Positions 33,252 to 46,138 of a stretch of DNA of 64,000 nt are shown in pieces. The notes beneath the pieces are model-generated. The model saw only the letters and a program-made list of their open reading frames with translations, was not told the origin of the DNA and made no database searches. The stretch comes from Caldilineae bacterium (lineage in GTDB: Bacteria > Chloroflexota > Anaerolineae > Epilineales > Epilineaceae): assembly GCA_020634625.1 (NCBI GenBank), contig JACKBJ010000019.1:14445-78444 (forward strand). The letters are read 5' to 3'. Each line of letters opens with the position of its first letter. Position 1 is the first letter of the stretch. Made by a program: the position numbers and the translations under genes.

Positions 33252-36200
33252 CTAGCGGTTCGTGCCGGCTCGGACGGTGACGCGCACAGGCGCCGCCTCC
33301 CCCGGTACCGGCACCAACGTCACGCCGACCGGCCCCCGCGCCTCGGCGGCCGCCCGACTGCCGTAGCCGTGCGCGAAGCCCAGCGTGCGCGCCACCGGCC
33401 GGCCGCCCAGGTCGATCGTCTCGACCCGGCCGTCGCCCCAGTCGATGCGCGCCTCGGACAGGCGGATCGGCTCGGCCGCGTTGCCCAGGTCGATGCGCAG
33501 CTGCGTGCGGCCGGTCGCGTCGACGACGAGCTGGCCGGCCGCCGTCAGGTTCTTGGCCAGGAAGTTGAAGGCGTCGCCCAGCAGCTGCGTGCGGCTGGCG
33601 CTGCCCTCGCCGGCCTGGCCGACGCCCTCGAGGCCGAAGCCCCAGTACATGGCGTTCCAGGCCACCTCGGCCTCCGGGTGCTGCTTGCCGGCCACGTAGG
33701 TGCCGACCACGTTGAGCGTGTCGGTCAGGCCCATCGTGGTGCTGATGGTGACCGGATAGCTCCACAGCGGCTTGGCGATCGAGGCCGGGCGCGACATCAG
33801 CATGCCGTCGACCACGTCGCTCAGGCCCGAGGTCGAGGCCGCCGGCGCCTGGTACTCGCCGAGAACGCCGCCGGAGTTGAACAGGTACTGGTTGCCGGCC
33901 GCGCCGTCCTTGGCCAGGCCGCCGGTCGAGATGTCCAGCGCGTAGTCGAAGGGCCCCTCGGCCTCCGGATGCCGCTCGAGCCGCACCGCCATCTCGGGCC
34001 GGTCCGGCGCCATCGGGTAAGGCAGCAGCAGCCGGTTCGACAGCGTCGCCGTGTAGCCCGGCGTGTAGCCGGCGAAGTAGCGCGCGATGCGCATCTCGCA
34101 GCCGCCGTTCTGGCTCGGCCCGAGCCAACGGTGCGGCCAGGTGTCGGGGTAGGCTGCCTTGGCCGCCGGCGTGTCGGGCAGCGGGGCCACGACGCCGTTG
34201 CTCAGGTAGCCCCACCAGCCCTGGGTGCCCTGGCCGGCGATCAGCAGGTTGCCGCCGCCCAGCAGGTAGTTCTGGTACTGGTACTGGCCGGCCAGCGCCT
34301 TCTGCAGGCTCACCTGGCTCTCGTTGGTGTTCAGGATCACCAGGTCGTGGCGGTACATCGCCTCGTAGGTCGGGTGCTGGCTCTGGGCGACGCCCTCGGC
34401 ATGCTCGCCGTTCTCGCCCATGCCCCAGACCGCGTAGCGGAGGCCCAGCTCGTCGAGCGCGTCGGTGTAGTAGCGCGTGTAGTCCTCGGTCTCGCCGTAG
34501 GTCCAGTCGACGATCAGCACGTCGGCGCGGTCCTCGGGGATGTCGACGTAGGCGTAGTAGACCAGGCGCAGCGTGCGCAGGTCCTCGTCCTCCCCCGTGG
34601 GCGGATCGGCCTGGTCCGGGGCATCGGCGGCATCGCCGGATGCCAAGCCGGCCGCGCTGGGCGCCACGCCGAGCTCGGCGCCGTTGACCAGGGCCGGCAG
34701 GAAGATGCCCTCGGGGCCCGGCGCGCGCTGCGTGAGCCGGATGTCGCCCCAGTGCTCGTGCTCGCCGACGTCCATGGTGTCGATGCTGACGGTGAAGGAA
34801 CCGACCTCGCCCGGCTCCAGGCGCAGACTATCGGGCTCGAAGGCGATGGCCGCGTCGCCGGCGCCGGGCGCCAGCGACAGGTCCCAGACGATCGTCTCCG
34901 GCGAATCGCTCTCGACCAGGATCTCGATCGTGTCCGAGTCGCCTGCCTGCAGCGCGCCGAAGCTGGCCTTGGGCGGGTACAGGAAGGCGCGCGGGTCGTG
35001 CGCATCGGCCAGGTTGACCCGGCCCGGGCCGCCCATGGTCGGGTCGGCCGGCTCGAGGTCGCCATCGACGATCGTCGGCAGGCTGGTGTTGATCAGCGCG
35101 CTGCGCAGCTGCTCGACCGTCCAACCGGGATGCATCGAGCGTAGCAGGCCGGCCGAGCCGGTGATGTGCGGCGCCGACATCGAGGTGCCGCTGTAGGCCG
35201 GCCAGGTGGCGATGGTCGGCGGGTTGGTCGCGTCCTGGGGGTTCTCGTCGCCCAGCACGCTCGAGATGATGTTGGTGCCCGGCGCCGAGATGTCGGGCTT
35301 GAGGGTCCAGTCCAGGCCCGGGCCGCGGCTCGAGCTGCCGGCCAGGATGTCGCCGATGCCCTTGTAGTCGCGGATCTGCTGGACGTTCAGCGTCACGTCC
35401 AGGCTCTCGCCCGCCTCCAGCAACGCCAGCAGCTCGGCGCCGCCGTTGGCGCCGACGAACAGGCCGGGGATCGGGAAGTTGCCCGCCACGGTCACCCCGT
35501 CCGGGCGGTCCAGCAGCAACAGCACCATCGCCTTGGCGCCGCTGGCCGACATCGTCGACAGACGGCTGGCGTAGTTGCAGCCGCCGACCAGGCTCGCGCC
35601 GGGCGTGAAGTAGACACCGACCGCGATCTTGCCCGCGACGGCCGGGTTGGCCGAGCAGCCGCCGTTCGTGTCCAGCGCCAGCGTGCCGGTGACCGGCGCC
35701 GAGGGCGTGCCGATGGCCGAGCCCAACAGGCTGAGCACCGGATCCGGCAGGTCCGTCTGCTCGAAGGTGATCGGGATGCCCAGGCGGCCGATGGAGCTGG
35801 TGTTGCCGACCACCATCAGGTCCTCGCTGTACTTCCAACCACCCGAGAGCGAGGTGCGGCCGTTGCCACCGGCGTTGCCGGCCGAGCCGACCACCAGGAT
35901 GCCCGCGTCGGCCGCGCCGCTCATGGCCACGCTGACCGGGTGGGTCTCGGGGCGATCGGTCAGCCAGGTCACGGTGCCCAGCGAGAGGTTGACCGCGTCG
36001 ATCTCCTCGACCGCCATCATCTCGAAGGCCGCGATCATCTCCGGCGTCTCGCCGAAGACCGGATAGGTGAACAGCCAGGCGTTGGGCGCGACGCCGCCCA
36101 TCTCGACCTCGACGCCCGGCGCGATCGCGTAGCTGCCGTAGCGGCCCGAGATGGTGCCGGCGACGTGCGAGCCGTGGCTCGACACGTAGGTGCCGCTGGC

Positions 36201-37031
36201 CAGCAGGGCGACGTCCTGCTCGGTCAGCGTGTCGTCGGCGAAGACGCGATGGCCGACCACCTTGTCGTTGACGATGGCCTCGGGATGCGGGCTGATCGCC
36301 AGCAGGTCGACCGTGCTGCCGTCGGGCTTGTAAAGCATCGCCGAGGGCAGACCCTCGGGCGGCTCGGGCATGCCCTCGTCGTTGAAGAAGGGATGCAGCG
36401 GCGCGTTGCCGGCCTCCAGGGTGGCCACCCGGGCGCCCAGGCCGGCCTCGGCCACGCCGCCCGAGGCCTCCCAGGCCTGCAGGGTGCCGATCAGCCGCTG
36501 GGTCGAGTCCATCTCCTCGACCAGCGCCTCGGCCGGGTAGACCAGGCGCACCCCATCCAGGCGCATCGCCTGCGCCGCGCTGCGCGGCGTCATGCGCACG
36601 GCGAAGCCGTTGAGCACCGTGTCGTAGCGCCAGCCCACCGCGTCCAGCTCGGGCGCCAGGTAGCGCAGCTTGCCGATCAGGACCTCCTGCTGCCGGGCCA
36701 GGTAGGCCCGATAGGCCTTGGCGGCGCGGCTCTCGGTGTCGAGGTGAACCGTCGCCTGGCCGTCGATCAGCTTGCCGCCGGCGCTGTCGACCGAGGTCGG
36801 CGCCAGGCCGGCGATGCCGCCGCGGTAGCTGGCCAGGGGCGGCGCCTCCAACACGACGATGTAGCGCTGCAGGGTCTGCTGGCCTTCGGCGGCCGCGTCG
36901 AGCGCCGCCACCAGGCGCTGCGTCGACGGGTCGCTGGCCGGCGCGCCGAAGACGGCCGTCGGGCCGCCCAGGGCCAGGCAGAGCAGGCCCAACAGGCCTG
37001 CGACGGGGCGGCGCCAGAAATGAGCTCGCAT
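33252..37031 (-). CDS. Giant secreted subtilisin-family (S8) protease, copy 1
   Basis: A 1259-residue exported protein: signal peptide ending near GPTAVFGA, an I9-like prodomain (RYIVVLEAPPLASYRG), and an S8 domain with H289 (SSHGSHVAGT) and S617 (YSGTSMSAPH). At the position of the usual VAVIDTG Asp it reads VATLEAG (E206), so the acid is Glu. A PA domain is inserted between His and Ser. After the protease come a beta-sandwich, the Chloroflexota-type GIFLPALVNG motif and a Rossmann/GATase1-like domain (DVLIVDWTYGETEDYTRYYT, VILNTNES, LLIAGQGTQGWW). The start at 37031 is set by the signal peptide and GGGAG. It is the second of two tandem paralogues. Confidence 0.88.
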   Translation of the reverse strand: MRAHFWRRPVAGLLGLLCLALGGPTAVFGAPASDPSTQRLVAALDAAAEGQQTLQRYIVVLEAPPLASYRGGIAGLAPTSVDSAGGKLIDGQATVHLDTESRAAKAYRAYLARQQEVLIGKLRYLAPELDAVGWRYDTVLNGFAVRMTPRSAAQAMRLDGVRLVYPAEALVEEMDSTQRLIGTLQAWEASGGVAEAGLGARVATLEAGNAPLHPFFNDEGMPEPPEGLPSAMLYKPDGSTVDLLAISPHPEAIVNDKVVGHRVFADDTLTEQDVALLASGTYVSSHGSHVAGTISGRYGSYAIAPGVEVEMGGVAPNAWLFTYPVFGETPEMIAAFEMMAVEEIDAVNLSLGTVTWLTDRPETHPVSVAMSGAADAGILVVGSAGNAGGNGRTSLSGGWKYSEDLMVVGNTSSIGRLGIPITFEQTDLPDPVLSLLGSAIGTPSAPVTGTLALDTNGGCSANPAVAGKIAVGVYFTPGASLVGGCNYASRLSTMSASGAKAMVLLLLDRPDGVTVAGNFPIPGLFVGANGGAELLALLEAGESLDVTLNVQQIRDYKGIGDILAGSSSRGPGLDWTLKPDISAPGTNIISSVLGDENPQDATNPPTIATWPAYSGTSMSAPHITGSAGLLRSMHPGWTVEQLRSALINTSLPTIVDGDLEPADPTMGGPGRVNLADAHDPRAFLYPPKASFGALQAGDSDTIEILVESDSPETIVWDLSLAPGAGDAAIAFEPDSLRLEPGEVGSFTVSIDTMDVGEHEHWGDIRLTQRAPGPEGIFLPALVNGAELGVAPSAAGLASGDAADAPDQADPPTGEDEDLRTLRLVYYAYVDIPEDRADVLIVDWTYGETEDYTRYYTDALDELGLRYAVWGMGENGEHAEGVAQSQHPTYEAMYRHDLVILNTNESQVSLQKALAGQYQYQNYLLGGGNLLIAGQGTQGWWGYLSNGVVAPLPDTPAAKAAYPDTWPHRWLGPSQNGGCEMRIARYFAGYTPGYTATLSNRLLLPYPMAPDRPEMAVRLERHPEAEGPFDYALDISTGGLAKDGAAGNQYLFNSGGVLGEYQAPAASTSGLSDVVDGMLMSRPASIAKPLWSYPVTISTTMGLTDTLNVVGTYVAGKQHPEAEVAWNAMYWGFGLEGVGQAGEGSASRTQLLGDAFNFLAKNLTAAGQLVVDATGRTQLRIDLGNAAEPIRLSEARIDWGDGRVETIDLGGRPVARTLGFAHGYGSRAAAEARGPVGVTLVPVPGEAAPVRVTVRAGTNR

Positions 37032-37139
37032 CGTGGATTCGGTCTCCCGGGTGGGCGTGCGGGGCACGCGCGGCTTGGCTGGGGCCTCGCCTCGACCGAG
37101 GCTCGGCCGGCACAGAATCGCGGCTCGTCGACTCGACGC

Positions 37140-37169
37140 GGGCCCCGCTCTCCTGCGAGAGCGGGGCCC
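37140..37169. terminator. 13-bp perfect hairpin between the two S8 genes
   Basis: GGGCCCCGCTCTC (37140-37152) pairs perfectly with 37157-37169 across a CTGC loop. It lies about 100 bases after the upstream S8 gene and about 110 bases before the start of the next. The stem differs from, but resembles in style, the one at 33175-33203 after copy 1. Confidence 0.6.
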
Positions 37170-37204
37170 AGTCGGCCGGCGTCGTCTTCGTATCGCGCTC
37201 GCGC

Positions 37205-37252
37205 CGAGCCCGTCCCGATCGTTGCGGCGTCGATGTGGTCGGGACGGGCTCG
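37205..37252. terminator. 14-bp hairpin just after S8 copy 2
   Basis: CGAGCCCGTCCCGA (37205-37218) pairs perfectly with TCGGGACGGGCTCG (37239-37252) across a 20-base loop, beginning 15 bases beyond the stop codon. With the hairpin at 37140-37169 it forms a double terminator, so the second S8 gene probably has its own promoter. Confidence 0.6.
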
Positions 37253-37267
37253 CGTCGCGCGCGGCGC

Positions 37268-41077
<3,810 letters not shown>

Positions 41078-41249
41078 AGGATCTTCCCCCGTGGGTCGAT
41101 GCGGTCCCGCATCGGCTGGACGCCGGCGGGCGTGGCTCCTGATCGTCGTGCTAGCATACCGCGACTCGCGCGCGCTGGGTAGTCGATGTCGCGCGGGACG
41201 GGCCGCCGCCCGTCCAGACGCCGATCGCCCCCGAAACGTGACCGGTCGC

Positions 41250-41278
41250 GTTGACCCTTCCGATGCCTGCGACTAGAC
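41250..41278 (+). promoter_or_regulatory. Promoter of mutA-mutB
   Basis: -35 TTGACC (41250-41255), 17-base spacer, -10 TAGACT (41273-41278). The start codon lies 50 bases downstream. I see no cobalamin riboswitch elements in the short leader. Confidence 0.6.
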
Positions 41279-41327
41279 TGCGCCGCGGTGCCGCGGCAGA
41301 GCGCGGCCCGGCCGAGAGGACCCTACG

Positions 41328-42923
41328 ATGAGCGCCAGAGCGCAGCCGACGCCCCATTTCTCGCCCGAGCTCGACCTCGAGGCGGCCTTCCCGGCTGCCA
41401 GCCGGGCCGACTGGCTGGCCCTGGTCGAGCGCGGCTTGAAGGGACAGGGCTTCGACGCGACGCTGGTCATGCGCACCCTGGACGGCATCGCCGTCGCGCC
41501 GCTCTTCGCCGACGGCGACGCGCCGGCCGCGGCCGACTGCGAGGCCGCCCTGAGCGGCGATCGGCCGCGCCGCGGCTGGTTGATCGGCCAGACCTACGCG
41601 CATCCCGATCCGGCCGAGGCCCGGCGCCAGATCCTGGCCGATCTGGCGCGCGGGGTCGAGGGCATCGGGCTGCGCCTGGATCGCGCGACGCGCCTGGGCC
41701 TGCGGCCCGGCGACCCGGGCTGGGTCGAGCAGGCCGGCGTCGACGGCATCTTGCTCGGTGGCGAAGACGCGCTCGAGGCCCTGCTCGAGGGCGTGCAGCT
41801 CGAGATGGTGCAGCTGTCCTTCCAGGCCGGCGAGGCGGCCGAAGGGGTCTGGCTGGCCCTACAGCGCATCGCGGCGCGGCGCGGCCTGGACGCGAGCCAG
41901 CTCCGTGTCGCCCTCGACGACGACCCCCTGGGGCGCCTGGCCGAGGCGGGCCGGGCCCGGCGCGCGGACGATGGCGGGCTGGTCGCGCCGACTCCGGCGC
42001 TGCGCGACCTGCCGGCCGCTCGACGCTCGGCGCTGCGGTCCGTCGGCGTCTCGACCCTGGCCTATCACGCCGCCGGCGCCAGCCCGGTCCAGGAGCTGGC
42101 CTTCGCGATGGCCACCGCGGCCGCCTACCTGCGCCAGATGGCGGCCCAGGGTTGGGAGGCGGCCATGGCCTGCGAGCAGATCCGCTTCGGCTTCGCCGTC
42201 GATGCCGACTTCTTCGGCTCGGTGGCCAAGCTGCGGGCGGCGCGGCGGCTCTGGTGCCGGCTCCAGCGCGCCCTGGACGGCAACACCGAGCAGGCCGGCC
42301 CGATGCTGCTGGCGGCCAGCAGCTCGCCGCGCAGCCTGGCCGCGGTCGATCCCTGGGTCAACCCGATCCGGGCCACCCAGCAGGCGGTGGCGGCCATCGT
42401 CGGCGGCGCCGACCAGCTGTCGCTGCTGCCCTACGACGCCGCCCTCGGGCCCTCGGACGAGCCGGCCCTGCGCCTGGCGGTCAATACCCAGAGCATCCTG
42501 ATGCTGGAAGCCGGTCTGGACCGCCTGGCCGATCCGGCCGGCGGCAGCCACTACCTCGAATGGCTGACCGACCGCCTGGCCCGCGAGGCCTGGCGGCGCT
42601 TCCGCGAGATCGAGCAGGCCGGCGGAATGCTGGCGGCGCTGCGCGAGGGGCGGGTGCAGGCGGCGGTCGCCGAGATGGCCGCGGCCCGGCGGGCGGCGGT
42701 GGCCGAGGGGCGGCAGACCGTCGTCGGCGTCTCGAAGTACCCGCCGCCGGCCGATCAGCCGCCGGCCGGGCACCCGGCGCCGGATCTCGGGCCGCTGCGC
42801 GCCGCCGCCCTGGCGCGCCAGGCGGCGAGGGCCGAGACGGTCGGGCCGGCCGGGCCCGACCGAGCCTGGCTCGAAGTCGAGCCGCTGCGCCCGATGCGCG
42901 ACGGGGAGCCCGAGCATGGCTGA
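41328..42923 (+). CDS. mutA: Methylmalonyl-CoA mutase small (beta) subunit
   Basis: A 531-residue non-catalytic partner of MutB. It has the TIM-barrel mutase homology (LVERGLKGQGFDATLVMRTL, GVSTLAYHAAGASPVQELAF, NTQSILMLEAGLDRLADPAG) but stops before a cobalamin domain; no DxHxxG is present. MutAB isomerises (R)-methylmalonyl-CoA and succinyl-CoA in propionate and odd-chain or branched amino-acid metabolism. It overlaps mutB by 8 bases. It is somewhat shorter than many MutA proteins, because the degenerate B12-like domain is lacking. Confidence 0.9.
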   Translation: MSARAQPTPHFSPELDLEAAFPAASRADWLALVERGLKGQGFDATLVMRTLDGIAVAPLFADGDAPAAADCEAALSGDRPRRGWLIGQTYAHPDPAEARRQILADLARGVEGIGLRLDRATRLGLRPGDPGWVEQAGVDGILLGGEDALEALLEGVQLEMVQLSFQAGEAAEGVWLALQRIAARRGLDASQLRVALDDDPLGRLAEAGRARRADDGGLVAPTPALRDLPAARRSALRSVGVSTLAYHAAGASPVQELAFAMATAAAYLRQMAAQGWEAAMACEQIRFGFAVDADFFGSVAKLRAARRLWCRLQRALDGNTEQAGPMLLAASSSPRSLAAVDPWVNPIRATQQAVAAIVGGADQLSLLPYDAALGPSDEPALRLAVNTQSILMLEAGLDRLADPAGGSHYLEWLTDRLAREAWRRFREIEQAGGMLAALREGRVQAAVAEMAAARRAAVAEGRQTVVGVSKYPPPADQPPAGHPAPDLGPLRAAALARQAARAETVGPAGPDRAWLEVEPLRPMRDGEPEHG

Positions 42924-45153
42924 GCCGCGCGCCCCGCGATTCGGGGTTCCCGACTTCGGTCGGCTCGAGGACCTCGCGCTCGACTACGATGCGCCCGAGA
43001 TCGCGCCGCCGGCGGCCCCCTTCCCGGGACCGGTGGCCGGCCTGCCGCCGGCCGGCGACCCGGAGCGCGCGCCCTGGCTCAGCCCCGAGGGCATTGCCGT
43101 GCCGCCGCGCATCGGCCCGGGCGCGCTCGAAGGCCTGCCGCGCCTGGAGGGTTGGCCCGGCATCCCGCCCTATCTGCGCGGCCCCTACCCGACGATGTAC
43201 GCCCAGCGACCCTGGACCCTGCGGCAGTACGCCGGCTTCTCGACCGCCGAGGCGAGCAACGCCTTCTATCGGCGCGCCCTGGCGGCCGGCCAGCGCGGTC
43301 TCTCGGTGGCCTTCGACCTGGCCACGCATCGGGGCTACGACTCGGACAACCCGCGGGTGGTCGGCGACGTGGGCATGGCCGGCGTGGCCATCGACTCGAT
43401 CCTGGACATGCGCGTCCTCTTCGACGGCATCCCGCTGGATCAGGTGAGCGTGTCGATGACCATGAACGGCGCCGTGCTGCCGGTCCTGGCGCTGTACATC
43501 GTGGCGGCCGAGGAACAGGGCGTCCGGCCGGCCCAGCTGGCCGGGACCATCCAGAACGACATCCTCAAGGAGTTCATGGTCCGCAACACCTACATCTACC
43601 CGCCGGCGGCCTCGATGCGCATCGTCGGCGACATCTTTCGCTACACGGCGACCGAGATGCCGCGCTTCAACTCGATCTCGATCTCGGGCTACCACATCCA
43701 CGAGGCCGGCGCCACGCTCGACCTCGAGCTGGGCTACACCCTGGCCGATGGCCTGGAGTACCTGCGCGCCGGCCTGCGGGCCGGGCTGGACATCGACGAC
43801 TTCGCGCCGCGACTGTCCTTCTTCTTCGCCACGGGCATGCGCTTCTATCTCGAGATCGCCAAGCTGCGCGCGGCGCGCCTGCTCTGGTCGCTGATCGTGC
43901 AGCGCTTCGGCGCTCGCGACCCCAAGAGCCTGGCTCTGCGCACCCACTGCCAGACCTCGGGCTGGAGCCTGACGGCTCAGGACCCCTTCAACAACATCGC
44001 GCGGACCACCCTCGAGGCCATGGCCGCCGTCTACGGCGGCACCCAGAGCCTGCACACCAACGCCTTCGACGAGGCCCTGGCGCTGCCGACCGACTTCTCG
44101 GCCCGCGTGGCTCGCAACACCCAGCTCTACCTGCAGGCCGAGGCCGACACCTGTCGCGTGGTGGATCCCTGGGGCGGCAGCCGCAGCATCGAATGGCTGA
44201 CCTGGCGGCTGGCCGAACGCGCCTGGGCGCATGTCGTCGAGGTCGAGAGCCTCGGCGGCATGGCCGCGGCCATCGAGTCCGGCCTGCCCAAGGCGCGCAT
44301 CGAGGAAGCCGCCGCCCGCGCCCAGGCCCGCATCGACGCCGGCAGCCAGCCGATCGTGGGCGTCAACCGCTACCGCCTCGACGACGAGCCCGAGCTGGAC
44401 CTGCTCCGGGTCGACAACGCGGCGGTGCGGGCGCAGCAGCTGGCGCGGCTCGAGCGCCTGCGCGCCGGACGGGACGAAGCGGCCCTGGCGCGGACCCTGC
44501 AAGCCTTGCGCGGCGCCGCCGAGACCGGCGCGGGCAACCTGCTGGCGCTCAGCGTGGACGCGGCCCGCGCCGGCGCCAGCGTCGGTGAGATCTCGGACGC
44601 GCTCGAGCGGGTCTTCGGTCGCCACCAGGCGCCCACCCGGCTCGTCGGCGGCGCCTACACCGCGGAGGCGGGCGGCATGGACGACGCGATCGCGGCGGTG
44701 CAGGCGCTCTGCGCCGCCTTCGAGGCGGCCGAAGGCCGGCGGCCGCGCATCCTGGTGGCCAAGATGGGCCAGGATGGCCACGACCGCGGCCAGAAGGTCA
44801 TCGCCACCGCCTTCGCCGACCTGGGCTTCGACGTCGACGTCGGCCCGCTCTTCCAGACGCCCGAGGAGACGGCCCGCCAGGCGGTCGAGAACGACGTCCA
44901 CGTCGTCGGCGTCTCCTCGCTGGCCGCCGGCCACCTGACCCTGGTGCCGGCCCTGCGCGCGGCGCTGGACGCCGCCGGCCGCGACGACATCCTGATCGTG
45001 CTCGGCGGGGTCGTCCCCGAGCGGGACCATGCCGCCCTGCGCGACGCCGGTGCGGCGGCCATCTTCGGCCCGGGCACGGTGATCCCGAACGCGGCCGGGG
45101 CGCTCCTGCGCCTGCTGTTCGAGCGGCTCGGGCTGCCGATTCCACCCGGCTGA
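42916..45153 (+). CDS. mutB: Methylmalonyl-CoA mutase large (alpha) subunit
   Basis: A 745-residue catalytic subunit. The barrel has the family substrate motifs (RGPYPTMYAQRPWTLRQYAG, FDLATHRGYDSDNP, TCRVVDPWGGSRSIEWLT). The C-terminal B12 domain has DGHDRG, with H622 as the lower axial cobalt ligand, and GVSSLAAGH and LGGVVP. It performs radical isomerisation of methylmalonyl-CoA using adenosylcobalamin. Translation is coupled to mutA by the 8-base overlap. Its reactivating GTPase MeaB is encoded about 9.5 kb away, and no epimerase gene is in the window. Confidence 0.95.
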   Translation: MAEPRAPRFGVPDFGRLEDLALDYDAPEIAPPAAPFPGPVAGLPPAGDPERAPWLSPEGIAVPPRIGPGALEGLPRLEGWPGIPPYLRGPYPTMYAQRPWTLRQYAGFSTAEASNAFYRRALAAGQRGLSVAFDLATHRGYDSDNPRVVGDVGMAGVAIDSILDMRVLFDGIPLDQVSVSMTMNGAVLPVLALYIVAAEEQGVRPAQLAGTIQNDILKEFMVRNTYIYPPAASMRIVGDIFRYTATEMPRFNSISISGYHIHEAGATLDLELGYTLADGLEYLRAGLRAGLDIDDFAPRLSFFFATGMRFYLEIAKLRAARLLWSLIVQRFGARDPKSLALRTHCQTSGWSLTAQDPFNNIARTTLEAMAAVYGGTQSLHTNAFDEALALPTDFSARVARNTQLYLQAEADTCRVVDPWGGSRSIEWLTWRLAERAWAHVVEVESLGGMAAAIESGLPKARIEEAAARAQARIDAGSQPIVGVNRYRLDDEPELDLLRVDNAAVRAQQLARLERLRAGRDEAALARTLQALRGAAETGAGNLLALSVDAARAGASVGEISDALERVFGRHQAPTRLVGGAYTAEAGGMDDAIAAVQALCAAFEAAEGRRPRILVAKMGQDGHDRGQKVIATAFADLGFDVDVGPLFQTPEETARQAVENDVHVVGVSSLAAGHLTLVPALRAALDAAGRDDILIVLGGVVPERDHAALRDAGAAAIFGPGTVIPNAAGALLRLLFERLGLPIPPG

Positions 45154-45233
45154 GGCGAGCCGCGGGGCGCCGTTCCCGAACGGTCGCTACGGCCGGGGCG
45201 GTGCCTCGGGCAGCGGCGTCGGCGGGCGATCGC

Positions 45234-45262
45234 TTGACCTGATACGATACGGGTGATACAAC
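45234..45262 (+). promoter_or_regulatory. Promoter of the double-HTH TetR operon
   Basis: -35 TTGACC (45234-45239), 17-base spacer, -10 TACAAC (45257-45262). The spacer and -10 are entirely covered by the large palindrome at 45240-45281, so regulator binding would exclude RNA polymerase. Confidence 0.6.
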
Positions 45263-45281
45263 TATCACTCGTATCGTATCA
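45240..45281. promoter_or_regulatory. Large nested palindromic operator
   Basis: The left arm TGATACGATACGGGTGATA (45240-45258) and the right arm at 45263-45281 are complementary at 18 of 19 positions around CAAC. Inside it are an inner dyad GTGATA-CAAC-TATCAC and outer repeats of GATACGATAC. It overlaps the promoter and precedes the gene for a TetR-type protein with two DNA-binding domains, so it is most likely that protein's autoregulatory operator. Confidence 0.75.
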
Positions 45282-45316
45282 GATTCATCCTCGATCCCCG
45301 CAGACGGAGCGGTGGC

Positions 45317-46138
45317 ATGGCGAGCGACCCGAATGACCGAGCGAATGCCCGGCTGCTGGAGCTGGCAACGCAGCTGCTGGGCGAGCTCGGCGCCGACGGC
45401 TTGACGATGGACGCGCTGGCGGCGCGCGCCGGGCTGTCGCGGGCGACCCTGTACCGGCGGCTGGGCAGCCGCGCGCGGCTGCTCGAGCGCTTGAGGGCAC
45501 GCGGCGACCTGGCCGCGGCGGACCCTGCGCGGCGCGACCTGCCGACACGGGTGCTGGAGGCGATGCAGCGGGTGCTCGCCCGCGATGGCTTCAGCGGTGC
45601 CACGGTCGAGCGGGTGGCCCAGGAGGCGGGCGTCGGTACGGCCACGGTCTACCGCCGTTTCGGGGATCGCGAGGGCCTCTTCGCGGCCTACGCGCGCCAG
45701 TTCAGCCCGCGGAGCGCGGCGCGCGGCCTGGCCGACTCGGGCGTCGACCTCGAGCCGGGCCTGCTGGGCCTGGCCCGCGAGTCGCTGGACTTCTTCCGTC
45801 GGCATCCCGAGCTGGTCCGTCTGCGCCTGTCTGGCGACCCCGAGGCGCTGCGGCTGCTGGGCGGTGACGCCGACGGCCAGGAGCGCATGCTGCCCACGCT
45901 CGCCCGCTACTTCGAGCCGGCCATCGCGGCCGGTCGGCTCGCGCCGGCCGATCCGCTCGTGTTGGCCACCGCCTTCGGCGGCCTGGTGACCGGCTTCGCG
46001 CTGATGAGCCAGGACCGCAGCGGGCCGGGCCTGTCCGACCTGGACGCGGCCGCCCGGACGCTGGTCGACATCTTTCTGCACGGGGCGCGATCGCGCCCCG
46101 ACACCCGACCCCTGGACGATGGAGGAGACCGCACGTGA
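45317..46138 (+). CDS. TetR-family regulator with two tandem HTH domains
   Basis: A 273-residue protein with two complete TetR-type N-terminal DNA-binding units in series: residues about 12-58 (LTMDALAARAGLSRATLYRR) and about 78-125 (ATVERVAQEAGVGTATVYRR). One helical ligand-binding domain follows (about 130-260). Normal TetR proteins are about 200 residues with a single HTH. The doubled head fits the unusually long nested operator upstream. It is the first gene of an operon: its TGA overlaps the GTG of the phosphotransferase gene, so it probably controls that enzyme and the permease. The ligand is presumably a small toxic molecule (inference). Confidence 0.85.
   Translation: MASDPNDRANARLLELATQLLGELGADGLTMDALAARAGLSRATLYRRLGSRARLLERLRARGDLAAADPARRDLPTRVLEAMQRVLARDGFSGATVERVAQEAGVGTATVYRRFGDREGLFAAYARQFSPRSAARGLADSGVDLEPGLLGLARESLDFFRRHPELVRLRLSGDPEALRLLGGDADGQERMLPTLARYFEPAIAAGRLAPADPLVLATAFGGLVTGFALMSQDRSGPGLSDLDAAARTLVDIFLHGARSRPDTRPLDDGGDRT

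Noticed and set aside
32986..33255. An 89-codon reading frame over the 12-bp repeats (MNGT-like tetrapeptides)
   Set aside because: The repeat also keeps other frames open, its second half covers a terminator hairpin, and no ribosome site is evident. It is better explained as a DNA repeat array.
41078..41327. A cobalamin riboswitch ahead of mutA
   Set aside because: The leader after the predicted transcription start is only about 40 bases and contains no B12-box-like sequence.
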